Of a DNA stretch of 64,000 nucleotides, positions 26,557 to 37,514 are shown one piece after another. Under the pieces are notes generated by a model. It was not told the DNA's origin. It made no database searches and saw nothing but the letters and a program-made list of their open reading frames with translations. Every line of letters begins with the position of its first letter. Position 1 is the stretch's first letter. This DNA is from Rhizoctonia solani (taxonomy: Eukaryota; Basidiomycota; Agaricomycetes; Cantharellales; Ceratobasidiaceae), in assembly GCF_016906535.1 (NCBI RefSeq), contig NC_057380.1:1054001-1118000 (forward strand), read 5' to 3'. The translations under genes and the position numbers were made by a program.

Positions 26557-28237
26557 ATGGTGGATCATCCAGGCTGGTATCCTCCTGGTCAGGTCTGCTA
26601 TCCACCTGAGCTACCTTCATATCTCAAGAACGTACACAACTTGAAGCCAATAGTAGGAGTTCCTTCTGGCGATGAACTTGTAGGAATCCACAGCGTGATT
26701 CAAGCAGCGGTCCGAGCATCCAGTAGTAAGCGCTTTGGGTTTTTGATACAATAGCATTATTGTTACCCCTTGAACCGTACAGTTCCCGGGATGCATGATG
26801 CGGGTCTGTTCACGCAACTCGGTGACCACTTGTTCAGCGCCCAGATGGGTACGTAGACTTTAAGTTGCATGGTCTCCTCGATTACCTAGTATCTTACTCG
26901 CTTGAAAGCTGTGTATCGTAGCAAGTACACATCGTTGCTGTTTCCTAGCGTGGGTGCACAAAAATCTTGGCCATGGATAGAGACTTTACTCCACACGTGT
27001 TTAGGACGCAACGTACACGCCTCCAACACTGCCGGCTCACGTCTCGGCAAAACTCGAGCCTATATCCTGCGCACCAACCGACGAACAGGTTACCAAAGTT
27101 CACGAGGCCATTCGTTCCTACCAGAAGTTCTCGGAAAGTAGGTGTTTCTTGTCGATCGAGTTGACCGCAGACAACTAATTATATATGCTATAAAAGTTCC
27201 ATCCATGTTTGAACCTCGAGTACATGCGGATCTATCTCAGCACTTGTTCGATATTCAGATGGGTATATCTAACCACTGCCACCTTTATTGAATAAGAATT
27301 CATCGGAATATTCGGATAGCCAGATATATGATTCAAGAATCCAAGCGCAAGCCCAATATGACGCAAGCTCCAGGCCCAGCTCGGACATTTGAACGCGCAA
27401 TCGACACAACGGAAGAACCTGTGGCACACGACGCGTCCAAAACGCAGGCGCCAGACCAGAATCACCTCAAATTTCAACCGTCGAGATTCGCGACATCTTG
27501 GAGCGCTCCAATGCCATTGCCGAGCGTGCAAACGAGCTTTCCGAAAGGTCAAACCAGCTTATTGAACGATCCAATCAACTTGCTGAACAATCGAATCGTC
27601 CGGTCGAAAAACCGGATCAGTCCAAAGATGTCGTTGCGCTGCGGTTCAACGAACTGCTCACGAAGCTAGCTCGATTCTTTGATCGATCTAACCAACTCGC
27701 TAAAGAAGCCAAAAAACCTATGGAGGAACTTGGGGATATATTCAGGACGATCAATAAGGTTCTAGTCAGAATTCAGCACTCTATTATTCGCGTAGGTTTC
27801 ATGCACACTGTGTTCTGGTCACATTCACTCATTTTCCTATTTCAGAACAACAGAGGCAACACGAAAGATGCAATTAAATGTTTGATCAACGAGAATGGGG
27901 ATGTACCTACTGTAAGTCCATTCAACCCGCATTTAGCTATGTTAGTTTCATCAACGATCAACGATGGGCGCTCCAGGGGATTGTATGGAGTAATTCGTTG
28001 TCCCAGACGGGCTTCGGATTATACATGGATGACGACATGGGAGCAAAAGCGGCCAGGGTTAATATCGGTGGGCATAACGTAGCCTTCAGTCTTTCCGATT
28101 ACGATTTTGCGCGGCTACTTTATTTCTATGGCATAGAAGGAAATCTCTTCGAGGGCAACAAGCAACTTAACGAACAGGAATGGGAAGAAGCACGAAGAAC
28201 ATTGAAAGAATACTGGACTTCGGCTCTGGGCCTGTGA
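26557..28237 (+). CDS. Laminin-like coiled-coil family protein, copy 2
   Basis: Best-preserved member of the local family. The ATG at 26557 is followed by 'PGWYPPGQVCYPPELPSYL', 'DLKPIVGVP'-like text and 'LVGIHSVIQAA'. After a short intron come 'DAGLFTQLGDHLFSAQM', then 'KYTSLLFPS', 'ATYTPPTLPAHVSAKLEP' and 'TDEQVTKVHEAIRSYQKF', then 'VPSMFEPRVHADLSQHL'. So there are two related [Pro-rich / 'P-DEE-IH-AI' / 'HLF-xQM'] modules. They are followed by heptads of the form ERSNQLI-ERSNQLA-EQSN (27495-27600), a coiled coil. A conserved 'INKVLVRIQHSIIRV' helix then leads into a C-terminal globular region ('GFGLYMDDDMGAKAARV', 'LLYFYGIEGNLFEG') ending at 28237. About seven short introns. Function unknown; no signal peptide or membrane helix is visible. 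Confidence 0.6.
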
Positions 28238-29177
28238 TTATATCCTTGCTTTGTGCTTCCGCTTTGTCAAGTGGGCACGGGGGTTTCCAACTTGGTTATG
28301 GAAAGTCGAATGAGATGTTGATGAAAGCCAATGTCATGAGGGGTTGGAATCTAATGCAGACGAGGGTGTGGAAGTCACCAAGTTAATCAGTACCGGATAT
28401 AAATTCACTGAATATAAGATTTCTCTAAATGTACGCTGTAAGACCCGGAAACCATTCGTTCTCGACGCAATGATCTACATGTTTAAGCTCTTGACCACTC
28501 CCATGGTTCCAACTTGATTAGCTCAAATTGTGGTCGTGCCCTATAATTAGCGAGAACGAGACTCGATGGTCATGGTCAGCCCCTTATCGCTCAACGGGTG
28601 CTTCCCTATCTAGTTATGTCTATCAGGCCGCGTAATGGAATGATCTTCCACCATCATTTCGCACATGTACGGGGACATTCCCCAAAATGGGCTTATGTGA
28701 GACTAGGGTGTCGACTGCCAGCCCGGTGCCGTGTGGGTTTATCATTTCGCCAAGTGAATCAACAAGCGCAAAAAAAACGCCACCATCAATCCATTCATTT
28801 CGGTTCCAGAAACAACACTACCCGCACACCCAACATCCACAAACCACAAAAAGTCTACCGGGCACAAAGATACACACCCAAACCGTGGTGAAATGCGCAG
28901 TCGAGAACCAGAGCTCGGCGGTCAGGACATTCAGGATCATCAGCGTTCCATGCGGGGAAGCGAAAATTCTGATCGACATGAACACATGGAACGGACGCGA
29001 GCACGTGACTTGGAAGGCGGGAAGATGGATCGGTAAATAAGGCGGACAGCTGGCGGGGATTTGGGAGGCCGGGTTGGGTTGTTGTCCCTTGTTCTTGTCC
29101 CCTGTTGTAGAGGTTGTTGGCCAAGTGAGTTTATTCCTGATTTATTGAGTATTTTGTTGATTAATTGGGTGAATAGG
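28238..29177. other. No supported gene
   Basis: About 0.9 kb between two plus-strand genes. The short frames on both strands lack motifs. It may include the 3' UTR of the laminin-like gene and the promoter of the DUF1838-like gene. Confidence 0.45.
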
Positions 29178-30299
29178 ATGCGTACGATGTTGTCCTTGGG
29201 TGTTCTGTTGGGTTCTCTTCTGGGAGTAATGGCCGGTCCTCCAACACCGGTGAACCTTGTGAGTGGTGTCTGCTTGCCTCCTAGCAGTACGTATTCACAT
29301 GCGATGACTAGACCATGTCGGATATTGTTCGAGCGTCGGGACACCTGGACATGGCCGAGGATACGGTGACCGAGTGGTCTGGTGACATGTTGTGCGTCCC
29401 CATTGCTATATGTGCTCTTTCTCCAGTCGCTTACACAGTACTTATAGCGCATATGCACCCGGTGTCCTCCCGGCCCGCCTGTTCCGTGTTTCTGGTGTGA
29501 CCACCTCCCGAGCCTTGCCCAACACGCTGGGCGGATTCACCCTTCTCTCCCGCGAGTTGCTGCTATACTACACCGAGGACGGTACCTTGGCCCAGACCTT
29601 TACGAGCCCATGGGATCATCAGACTTATCAAGGTTCGCTCCCCTTGTCCATTCATTCGAAACTGAACTGCACAGGCTGACCAATCATCCAGTCATCCACA
29701 CCCAAAACAACCCAGTCTACTCGCTATTGGACAACAAGACCTACATCGGATCGACCGATGGGACCAGCACGACCGTCACGATCGCCACCCGCAACTCGTT
29801 CACGAACCCGCTCAACGCGTCCGAAGCCACCCGCGAATACCTATCTCCCTATTCCGGCAACCTCACCAACATCACCACTCTCGACACCACCACTTTTGTC
29901 TTTCCCACATCCCAGCTTCCTCTGACAGGCAAGCCACAGTCCCTGCCCAATGTAACCATCTCCCGCACCCGGGTCTCGCCGCTCTTGCCGTTTATGAACG
30001 CTTCCGCCCCGATCGCGTCCACTACCTCTCTTTTCCTCGTTCTCAACGGTCGCAAAGTCCCCGAAGGGATCGACGGTCTTTCCGCCTCGCTCCAGGCCCA
30101 ACTAGAAGAAAAGAAACTCTGGGCATACGAGGATGCGCCAATCAGCAGAGAAGACGCCGGGAGCGGGGCCCAGAGGGCGTCCATGTACGGTACCAACGAC
30201 TGGGTCGAGTTTTCCACTACCGATGTGTTTAATCCGTGGAGGATGAACACCACAGGCGCTTTCCCTCTCAAGGACGTGGGAGACTGGTGCGACGCTTGA
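29178..30299 (+). CDS. Secreted DUF1838-like protein
   Basis: Four exons (29178-29258, 29312-29391, 29439-29632, 29692-30299) join in frame through GT-AG introns of 53, 47 and 59 bp. They give a 320-residue protein. The N-terminus 'MRTMLSLGVLLGSLLGVMA' is a clear signal peptide. The mature part has 'MAEDTVTEWSGDM', 'ARLFRVSGVTTSRAL', 'GFTLLSRELLLYYTEDG' and 'SPWDHQTYQVIHTQNNPVY'. This run matches my recollection of the DUF1838 family pattern (sREv..Y....G..l..W.NPwtG...VvhvxNdPV). About nine N-x-S/T sequons fit a secreted glycoprotein. It ends 'DVFNPWRMNTTG...WCDA'. The biochemical role of the family is unknown. The frame is intact throughout, so it is probably functional. Confidence 0.68.
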
Positions 30300-30602
30300 T
30301 CGCCTATAAAAGTGGACTTTGTTGTGTGATCTGCGCGGCTTTTTTTGGTGTATCTTTATTATGGACCGCTCGGGGTGCTTTTGTATCTTGTGCTGTACGA
30401 CTTGGTTTAATGGGACAATTTTTGGGACTTTACAGCACTGGAATGAACCAATCATGGTAGAGCTTACGTAAACCAATGTAGATCAATCTTGCGAGATCGT
30501 CGAGCTGCTACAGCAATGGTCTTTTCACTCGTGCCTCCCAGATTTAGCTGCACAGATATGGAACATCGTTTGTAATATTTTATTAAGATTACACTCGACC
30601 CG

Positions 30603-31265
30603 TCACGTCTTCGATAACCTCCACTGCTGAGTGGGCAACCCTTCGAAGCCCTTTAGCCCGATCTGTACAAATCACAGAAAAAAAGTTGATCGGCAAAACA
30701 GATCGGACGAGGAACCAGTATCTAGACTCACCGGTAAACCATTTCCCAAAGACGTCCAACACTCATTACCAGGTCCAGATGCAGGGTTTATTCTACGTAT
30801 ATGCAATATATGCGCACCCAGTCAACCCCAGTACTTGGTCATTCATATCTGCACAAGACTCACTCATATGCACCAGATTCGTTTTTAGTCAGGTTCCATC
30901 GAGTATAACACGACAGCGTATCATCGGGAGAAGCCAGAGTGAGCATCTTGACTTTGGCGCTTCGGCTCACGGCGATCACTTGGTTGGGACACCCGACAGG
31001 AACGAGGTGGTATTCGTCTTCTCCCTCGAGTGGTTGTAGTTTGATACGTGCGCCGAGCTGGGATGGGATGGAGGATTTCAAAGAGTCAGTTGGATCATGT
31101 CGTTTCTTATGATTATGTATAGTGTTTCTGGGGACCTACCTTGGTGTGGATGGGTACACTTTGAAGTGGCATCGGGGTGTCTCTCGAACCCTCGGGAATG
31201 TATATAGTTAACTGAACCGGTGCTTGACTCTCTTCGCATGCGAAAACAAATGCGTTGTCGGTCAT
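30603..31265 (-). CDS. Second small beta-trefoil-like protein
   Basis: Four exons (31265-31140, 31057-30864, 30792-30732, 30662-30603) join in frame and give a 146-residue protein starting 'MTDNAFVFACEES', with no signal peptide. Features include 'LGARIKLQPLEGEDEYHLVP', 'CYTRWNLTKNESGAYEINP' and a C-terminal 'FEGLPTQQWRLSKT'. The repeated W/L strand ends and final 'QQWRL' recall the 'QEWRF' end of the 141-residue gene at 11033-11696. The fold call is by analogy: a beta-trefoil inhibitor or ricin-type lectin are both possible. Three of the four exon ends carry canonical GTGAGT or GTAGGT donors. It appears intact. Confidence 0.58.
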
Positions 31266-32477
31266 GATTTGTATATAAAGACAGCAAAGTTAAGAATGGT
31301 CAGAGCGGGAGTTATTGGGTGGATATGACATCTCGGCGAACTGAAACTCGATCGGTTTTTATACACACGTCCAGGGATGTTTTCGTCTGGTTTTCATGGA
31401 GCACTGTACGATGATATCATGCGCTCTAAGTATATTATTTAGGATCTGTGATATGATCACAAAACACGCGTTAATGGTCGAGGTATGTCCCCGCCCAGGA
31501 ATAAGGTGTCTCGTTCTGGGAGCATCCGAGATGTCTGCAGCCTGTGTTTCCCGGATACTCGCATATTTAGATCCTTTTTGCTTCGCCAGTGTGGTGATTA
31601 AACACCTTTGATTCGCATTTGGATAAAATGTACCACAAACATGGTATTAATTGAGTAACATGAAGTCAGATGAATCCGTCGTGATGTCATACTCCGTATA
31701 ATGAGTCCGTGCGCCCGAACCCTAGAAAGTCATATGCTCAAGTCCCCCCCCCCCATGAATTGACTCCGAGTGTTCCTATGATGCTGTTCGGAAAGTATAC
31801 GGAGCCGAATTGTATATACGGGGAGGTCTCGGGTGACCGGGCCCATTTATCCAATGCTGTTCGGCAAAGTGCCCCTGCTCGGAAAACCCTTATTAGGGTA
31901 TCAAAATGGCTTCTGGCCATGGTACCGTGACGCAATGGTCGATCTCACGCGAACAAGGCAAAGGTATTACCATATACTCAATAAAGCCGTTTCTCTGGCC
32001 AGATGCTCATTCTTATACTTCTCAGTTAGATGTGCTGTACTTTGTTGTCGATTGGGCCTATTCAATCGATCTAACTGTGCCGAGGAAATGCACAAGCTAA
32101 GCTCAGTTGGCAGTTTGTGTAAGATTCCTAACTCTTGATCTGGCAGATAACACTAGACTACGCATTTCCTTGAGCTATGTAACTAGTTCAGGGAAATGAG
32201 GTTGGCGGGAAGAAGACACTCGGGCTTACAGGACATAAAGAATGCCATAGCCCCCCAGATTAAGATCCACCGTAACTACTATAAATGCCGAGAATTCGTG
32301 TTTGAAAAACAAGAATTCGGATTAGTGAGGATACTAATCGGAGTTTGACAATAATCTCTGTTGTGTGGAATATTCGCACTTCTGGGCTCAACCATATCGC
32401 GCCCAACGGTCACCGGTTAAATTGTCAAGAGTTCAACGCACGTATGCTTGTCCATGATACATACAGCATAGATTCAA
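31266..32477. other. No supported gene
   Basis: Intergenic, with scattered short frames and a run of ten Cs at about 31745. No domain, splice-consistent exon chain or repeat boundary was found. Confidence 0.45.
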
Positions 32478-34141
32478 CTAGCCTAAACATGAAGATAAAA
32501 ACTGTCGTAACCTTACTCTAGCTATATGATCCTGCCCTTCTTTCAAACGAGTCCCTATATCATCCTCAAAAACTTCCTCGGCTATGCCATAGAACCGAAG
32601 ATATTTACCCAACCACTGATTCTCGATACGGAATTCCCGATTAACTCCGCTTATAATCGGGTCGATGGATTTGACAGAGATCGGAAGATCCTTCGATGCA
32701 TGTGTGAATGACGACTAATTTATCGATGTATGATTAGCATTAGGTTGGTTCGTAGGAAATTTCAAAACCCACGCGATCCGTGACCGGACTTAATGCAGGT
32801 ACTTCTCCTCTCTCATTGACTAAGCAATCGAAAGCACTGGTTGTATTATCTTTGTGACTCTAATGCATGATCCCACGTCAGTATTTATAAACCAGCACTG
32901 GAGCGTGTATTTGACTCACACGAACGATCGCATGCTGAATTCGTACCAGCACCCGATTGATAGTCTGCAGAGTATCTCCCATCGTCTCTATTGGCTTGGC
33001 TAATCCTCCCGCGAGGTTATTGGAATGCTCCAAGTGCCCGTTCATTCGCTCAAAAATCTCACTAAATTTCGCAGAATCTGGGCACGGTTGCTCTGCAGGT
33101 CTGCTACTGGATCGTTCCATTAGCTCATTGGACCTTTCAATGAGGATATTAGCCCGTTCCATAAGCTTATTTGCTTCTTCTGAAAGCTGGTTAGATTTCT
33201 CAATAGCATATTGAATAATAGAGCCTTGTATTTTCTGTACTGATTCGAGAGATTGAGTGCTATCGGCACCAGTTCCGGCATTATTTGTGGTTAAGCTTGA
33301 GACCTCATCCAAATTTGTGGCTGGTTTCGCAGTGTTTGAGCTTGGGGATTCGCATTGCATAGTATTTTTTTGTCTGGCATGTTGCGTGTATCTGGCTAAA
33401 TGTGGTGTTGCATCATATAAGTTAAAAGAACTAAGCCTAAAGGTATATTCTTGAACATGCGAACCCATCTGGATATCAAACAAGTGTTGCGAAAGTTCCA
33501 CATTGACGTACGGGTTGAACATGGAAGGAACTACGAAGTATTTGGGTGAATAAGGGGAAGCTAGAGGTACATTTTGGGGGACTAGATACCATTAGAGAAC
33601 TGCTGATATAAACGAATAGCCTCTTGTACTTTGACAACTTCTTCCCCAGATGGAATGCCAGTGATAGGCTCAAGGTGGACGTTTATATGAGCAGGAAGGG
33701 TAGGAGGAGTGTAAGTCGTATGCTAACAAAGAATTAGGCCATGTCAAACTTTTCTGGTCTGCTCACTTCTGGAAGGACCACGTCTAAGTATGCCCTACGA
33801 TACCTGGCTACAATTACGGAAACGCGGGTTGATGGGCTGTACATCGTTAGGAATACAATAGACCCTCACCCATTTGCGCGCAGAATAAGTGCTCGGAGAG
33901 ACGAACGAGTAGTAGCGGGTCTCCTAGTCCACGAACTGAGTGCGATAGCGTCTGAGGTCTCAAAATCAAGTAAAAATTACTTACTCTCAGTGGCTTTGCT
34001 TGCCATTTGAATAACGGAATGGATCCCAACGAGTTCGTCGTCAGTGGGGATTCCCACTATGGCTTTGAGATCGTACACATCTTTGAGGTACTGTGGGAGT
34101 TCGGGGGGTGAATACACTTGATTGACTGTAACGATGCTCAT
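32478..34141 (-). CDS. Laminin-like coiled-coil family protein, copy 3
   Basis: The ATG at 34141 opens with 'VNQVYSPPELPQYLKDVYDL' and a 'PTDDELVGIHSVI' segment. Later come a 'MFNPYVNVELSQHLFDIQMG' module, 'NNAGTGADSTQSLES' and heptads 'ERANILIERSNELMERSS' (near 33100-33160). The helix 'INRVLVRIQHAIVRV' follows (32930), and a C-terminal domain with 'WLGKYLRFYGIAEEVFEDD' ends 'FLSSCLG' at 32478. The 'SSCLG' end is shared with copies 4 and 5. Several introns of 50-70 bp. Function unknown. It resembles proteins labelled 'laminin domain protein' in Rhizoctonia, a label that I think reflects only the coiled coil. Confidence 0.6.
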
Positions 34142-34604
34142 TGTTGGGTGTGAGGGTTAGGCCAAATCGGGTGGCAATCGACTCACAGCCACATCCTTCA
34201 AAGGTCATGTGACTGATGACGGTTTTTGGCTAAGAAATCTCTCAATGGTAGCCTGAAAGTCCTTGGGAGCGAACGAGAGATCGAGAGCACAAATTTCATT
34301 GACTCCATTGAAGAACCCTCATCCCTGTGTGATCAGCTCGCTCGACTTGAGGCTTGCCGTCAACGCAAAACCATGGCCGTTTTAAGTGGCTGAAACTTGA
34401 GGTGGAGTGGACCAAGTTTAAGAGATACGAACGGGAGCTCACACCGGACAAATACTAGCTTCTCCCTCGTTTGAGTTTAGTCTTAAGCAAAGAACGCTTC
34501 AATGAAAACGAAAAGAGGAATCAAATGAAATTCATCGTTGCCTATTATACAAATAAATCCTATTCATCCACGTGCCAATACGTGGTAGAACCTCATCGGA
34601 GCGC

Positions 34605-36304
34605 TCAAGGGAGGCACTGAGAGTAGTACTCGTTGTTGACCTTGCAAGTGCCAGAAGCGCAGGTCTGGGATAATCTCACTCAGCAAATCAAGCAATCAGA
34701 ATAATGCAAAGTGACTCACAGTAGGGCCACTGTATCCGATACCGCCGCACTGGCCGTACAGGGGAACAGAACCACTTGGGCTAGTCGGGGACTAATCTTG
34801 GGTAAGAAACAAGCAGCCTGTAGCAGTATCTTTCAATACTCACAGGATTGGATGCAGTGGTGCTACTGCTGGGTGTGGTGGGGTTGGTTGGGTAGAGCCT
34901 GTGCCATAGGTCGTGCCAATGTCACCAAACTTGATGTTCGAGAACGTCACAGATGCGTTAGGCGAGCTGACTCCACGTCCTTCGGGTCTCCAGATGTCGT
35001 CGCGCACGTACCGCGAGGAACACCAACTTGCGTCGCCGGTCGGTCAAGAGGGTAGTTGCTGTCAAGCCAGAGCATGTGCGCCGCGTGGTCGTCCCACAGT
35101 GACATTACCAGTACGTGTCCGTTCTGGAACGACTTGTCCATCGTAGCCATACCGCCGTGTTGTGCGTATGCGTTCGTGTCCTGGAACACCGTCTTTTGCG
35201 CAGCGCAGAACTCATCAGTGATCGAGTCGTATTGGGTGAGACCGGAGATAGTCGACTTGGTGTTCTGGATCACCTGCCCATTCTGCACGTACAGACGCCG
35301 AATCTCCACGAGCTTGCCGTTGGCAGTATTGTCGTCGGTAATGAACTGGGTCACGACAGTGATCTTCTTGGTGGTGTCGACAACTTTGCCTGGTCCGTAC
35401 AAGTCCTTGTCACCCATGCGGAACGGGTTCCAGTCGCATCCGGGCTGGTCGCAGTAGTCGGCGCACTGGGCGGTCGTGCTGTCGCAGCGAGCCTGACCGG
35501 TAGGAGTGCAAGGGTGAGGGGTGTATGCGTTGGCAATCGAGTTGGCCTCCCAGATGTCCATCTCGTTACAGCATGAGCCGTACTTGCCCTTGCCGGAGTT
35601 GGGGTCGGTCGTCGAGCCAGTCCAGTCTACGACGTTACCCTACGAGAAGAGCATGTCAGACCGAGCTTTGTCACTGTAGTGAAGCACCTACCTCGCCGTT
35701 AATGAACTTGATGTCCCGAGCGCATTGAGCGTCACAGTACCCAGTTCCGTACTTCGCACCAGCCTTGTTGTTCGGGAACCTCGCAGTGCCACCGTCAGCG
35801 TCCATCTCCACAAAGTACAGCGCTCCATTCAGCCCGCATGGTAGCTGCGATACGTCCACATCGAAAGTGAATTCCTGGTTCTTCAGCTTGAACATCTCGT
35901 ACTTCGTGTCGTCGGACGCCATAAGGTACACACGAGACCCAACATTCTTGTTTGCGCTTTGTGTCACGAACTTCAGGGTCAGGGCGTCGCCAGAGGTGGT
36001 GATACCGTAGGTGCCGGGTAGTCAGCGCCTTCAAGAGCACAGTTCTTGGCGCATGTTGCACCGTCGGGGCAGAGTGTCTTGTCCCAGGTCTGGCCGGTGT
36101 AGCAGTTGGTGTAGCCAGATGTGCCATGAACCCAGCGCCAGTTGGCATCGAGCACGACCTTGCCTTGGACTGGGTGACGCAGCCACCGGACTTGGTGCAC
36201 TTGGACCAGGGAAGAGCTGGATGGACCTCAGACTTGGATGTACCGACCTGCTGGGCACGAACGGCGGCAAGATAGAGAGATATGAGAGCGAGAGTACAGT
36301 ACAT
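34605..36304 (-). CDS. GH7 cellobiohydrolase with C-terminal CBM1 (frame breaks)
   Basis: Secreted cellulase. The signal peptide is '[17 protein letters not shown]', the mature start '[12 protein letters not shown]'. GH7 motifs: '[20 protein letters not shown]', '[16 protein letters not shown]', '[17 protein letters not shown]', and the catalytic EMDIWEANS near 35545 with both carboxylates (nucleophile and acid/base). Further on are '[12 protein letters not shown]' and 'PRGTC'. A Ser/Thr/Pro linker follows, then a CBM1 ('[13 protein letters not shown]', '[18 protein letters not shown]') that binds crystalline cellulose. It releases cellobiose from chain ends and would feed the GH1 enzyme at 14.6-16.7 kb. 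Frame breaks near 36167, 36017, 34968 and 34880-34890 are each repaired by one base, mostly in short C/G runs. All catalytic text is conserved, so I suspect sequencing error rather than loss. Confidence 0.85.
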
Positions 36305-37514
36305 AGCGAATGTAGTTGACTGCCGAGGGATGAACCGATGGGGACTGAAGGTCAGAGCGAGTGTCTTTTAAAAGATGGCCACGGAGAAACTCACGGCGTA
36401 GCATAGTTCTTTGACTTTACGCCAGTATAGCCAGTCATGAAGTACTTAGACGAAGCCGAGAGTATTGGATCACAGTATTCCCAGGCAAAGTCGCAGCTCA
36501 AAATGAGAGAGGATTGTTGCAGCGGCGCTTAGGCCTCTTGGCACCAATAAGCCTCACCTGTCCTCCGAGGTGGTTCCGACAACGTCTCCACGGCTCCGAC
36601 TCGTGATACTCTACTGATAAGTGAGTGTCAATCGGGGGATACGGCTGCATCGGGACGTACACTCTATGAGACATCGTGATCGATTGCTAAGGGTAAATTT
36701 AACTTCGTACACTGAAACTATGAAGCAAATTCCGCTGACATAGCGATCATGCGCGTCCGAAGTGCTGAGTTTGTCCGATACCTCGCCGAACATATTAGTC
36801 CAGAAGTGGACGGACCCGGTGTTGGGCATGTGCTGGTTGGGAATCGTCACGTGGCCTTGGCATTCCCGTTGATTATCGCATATTTGCTAATCATCTCTTC
36901 CCACAAACACCCAATGTGGGTCATACTGGTAGGGTTCAATCAGAGCGTTAGTTTGTATATTTCTTGAAAGGAGGAGTCGTGAACGGAGTTACTTGAAGCT
37001 TATCTGCAGCTATCATGTGGATAATCCACACTGGCTCGTCCCGGCCGCGCAACAATTGCGGGCACAGAGCAAGACAAATACGCGGGGGAATAAAAGGTCA
37101 GAGCGAATAGGAACGCTCCCCGGCCAAGTAGTGGTCACGCACCGCTATTTGATATTGGTTATTGATATCATTCGCTAAGTCTTTGATAGACACTGCCGTT
37201 CGGCCAACAATCATTGCTGAAAGCGAAGCGCGGGAACTACGGAGGCTGTCACTAATGAGGCAATAAAAGGAAGGTACCGCTAGCAAGAATGATCACTTGA
37301 TCCGTTTTGCCACGCGGAGTCCATGAAGAAGGAATGTCGCGGGTAACCGAGCCACTATGGGCTCACGTGGTTGGGAGGCTATGGACACAATGGATAGTAT
37401 TCCACCTGTTTCGCTACTAAGCAAGCTAGAGGGATGTTTTACTAGTGAGCTTGCCGATTTACGATGATAAAAATTGATGTGGTGGTTCAGCGAGAAGATC
37501 CGGCCGTTACGCTA
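36305..37514. other. No supported gene
   Basis: Upstream region of the GH7 gene and flank of the inverted-repeat elements. Short frames only. It is likely to include the cellulase promoter, but I could not name specific regulator sites with confidence. Confidence 0.45.

Noticed and set aside
31742..31755. Run of Cs as a possible functional element
   Set aside because: A plain homopolymer with no surrounding structure.
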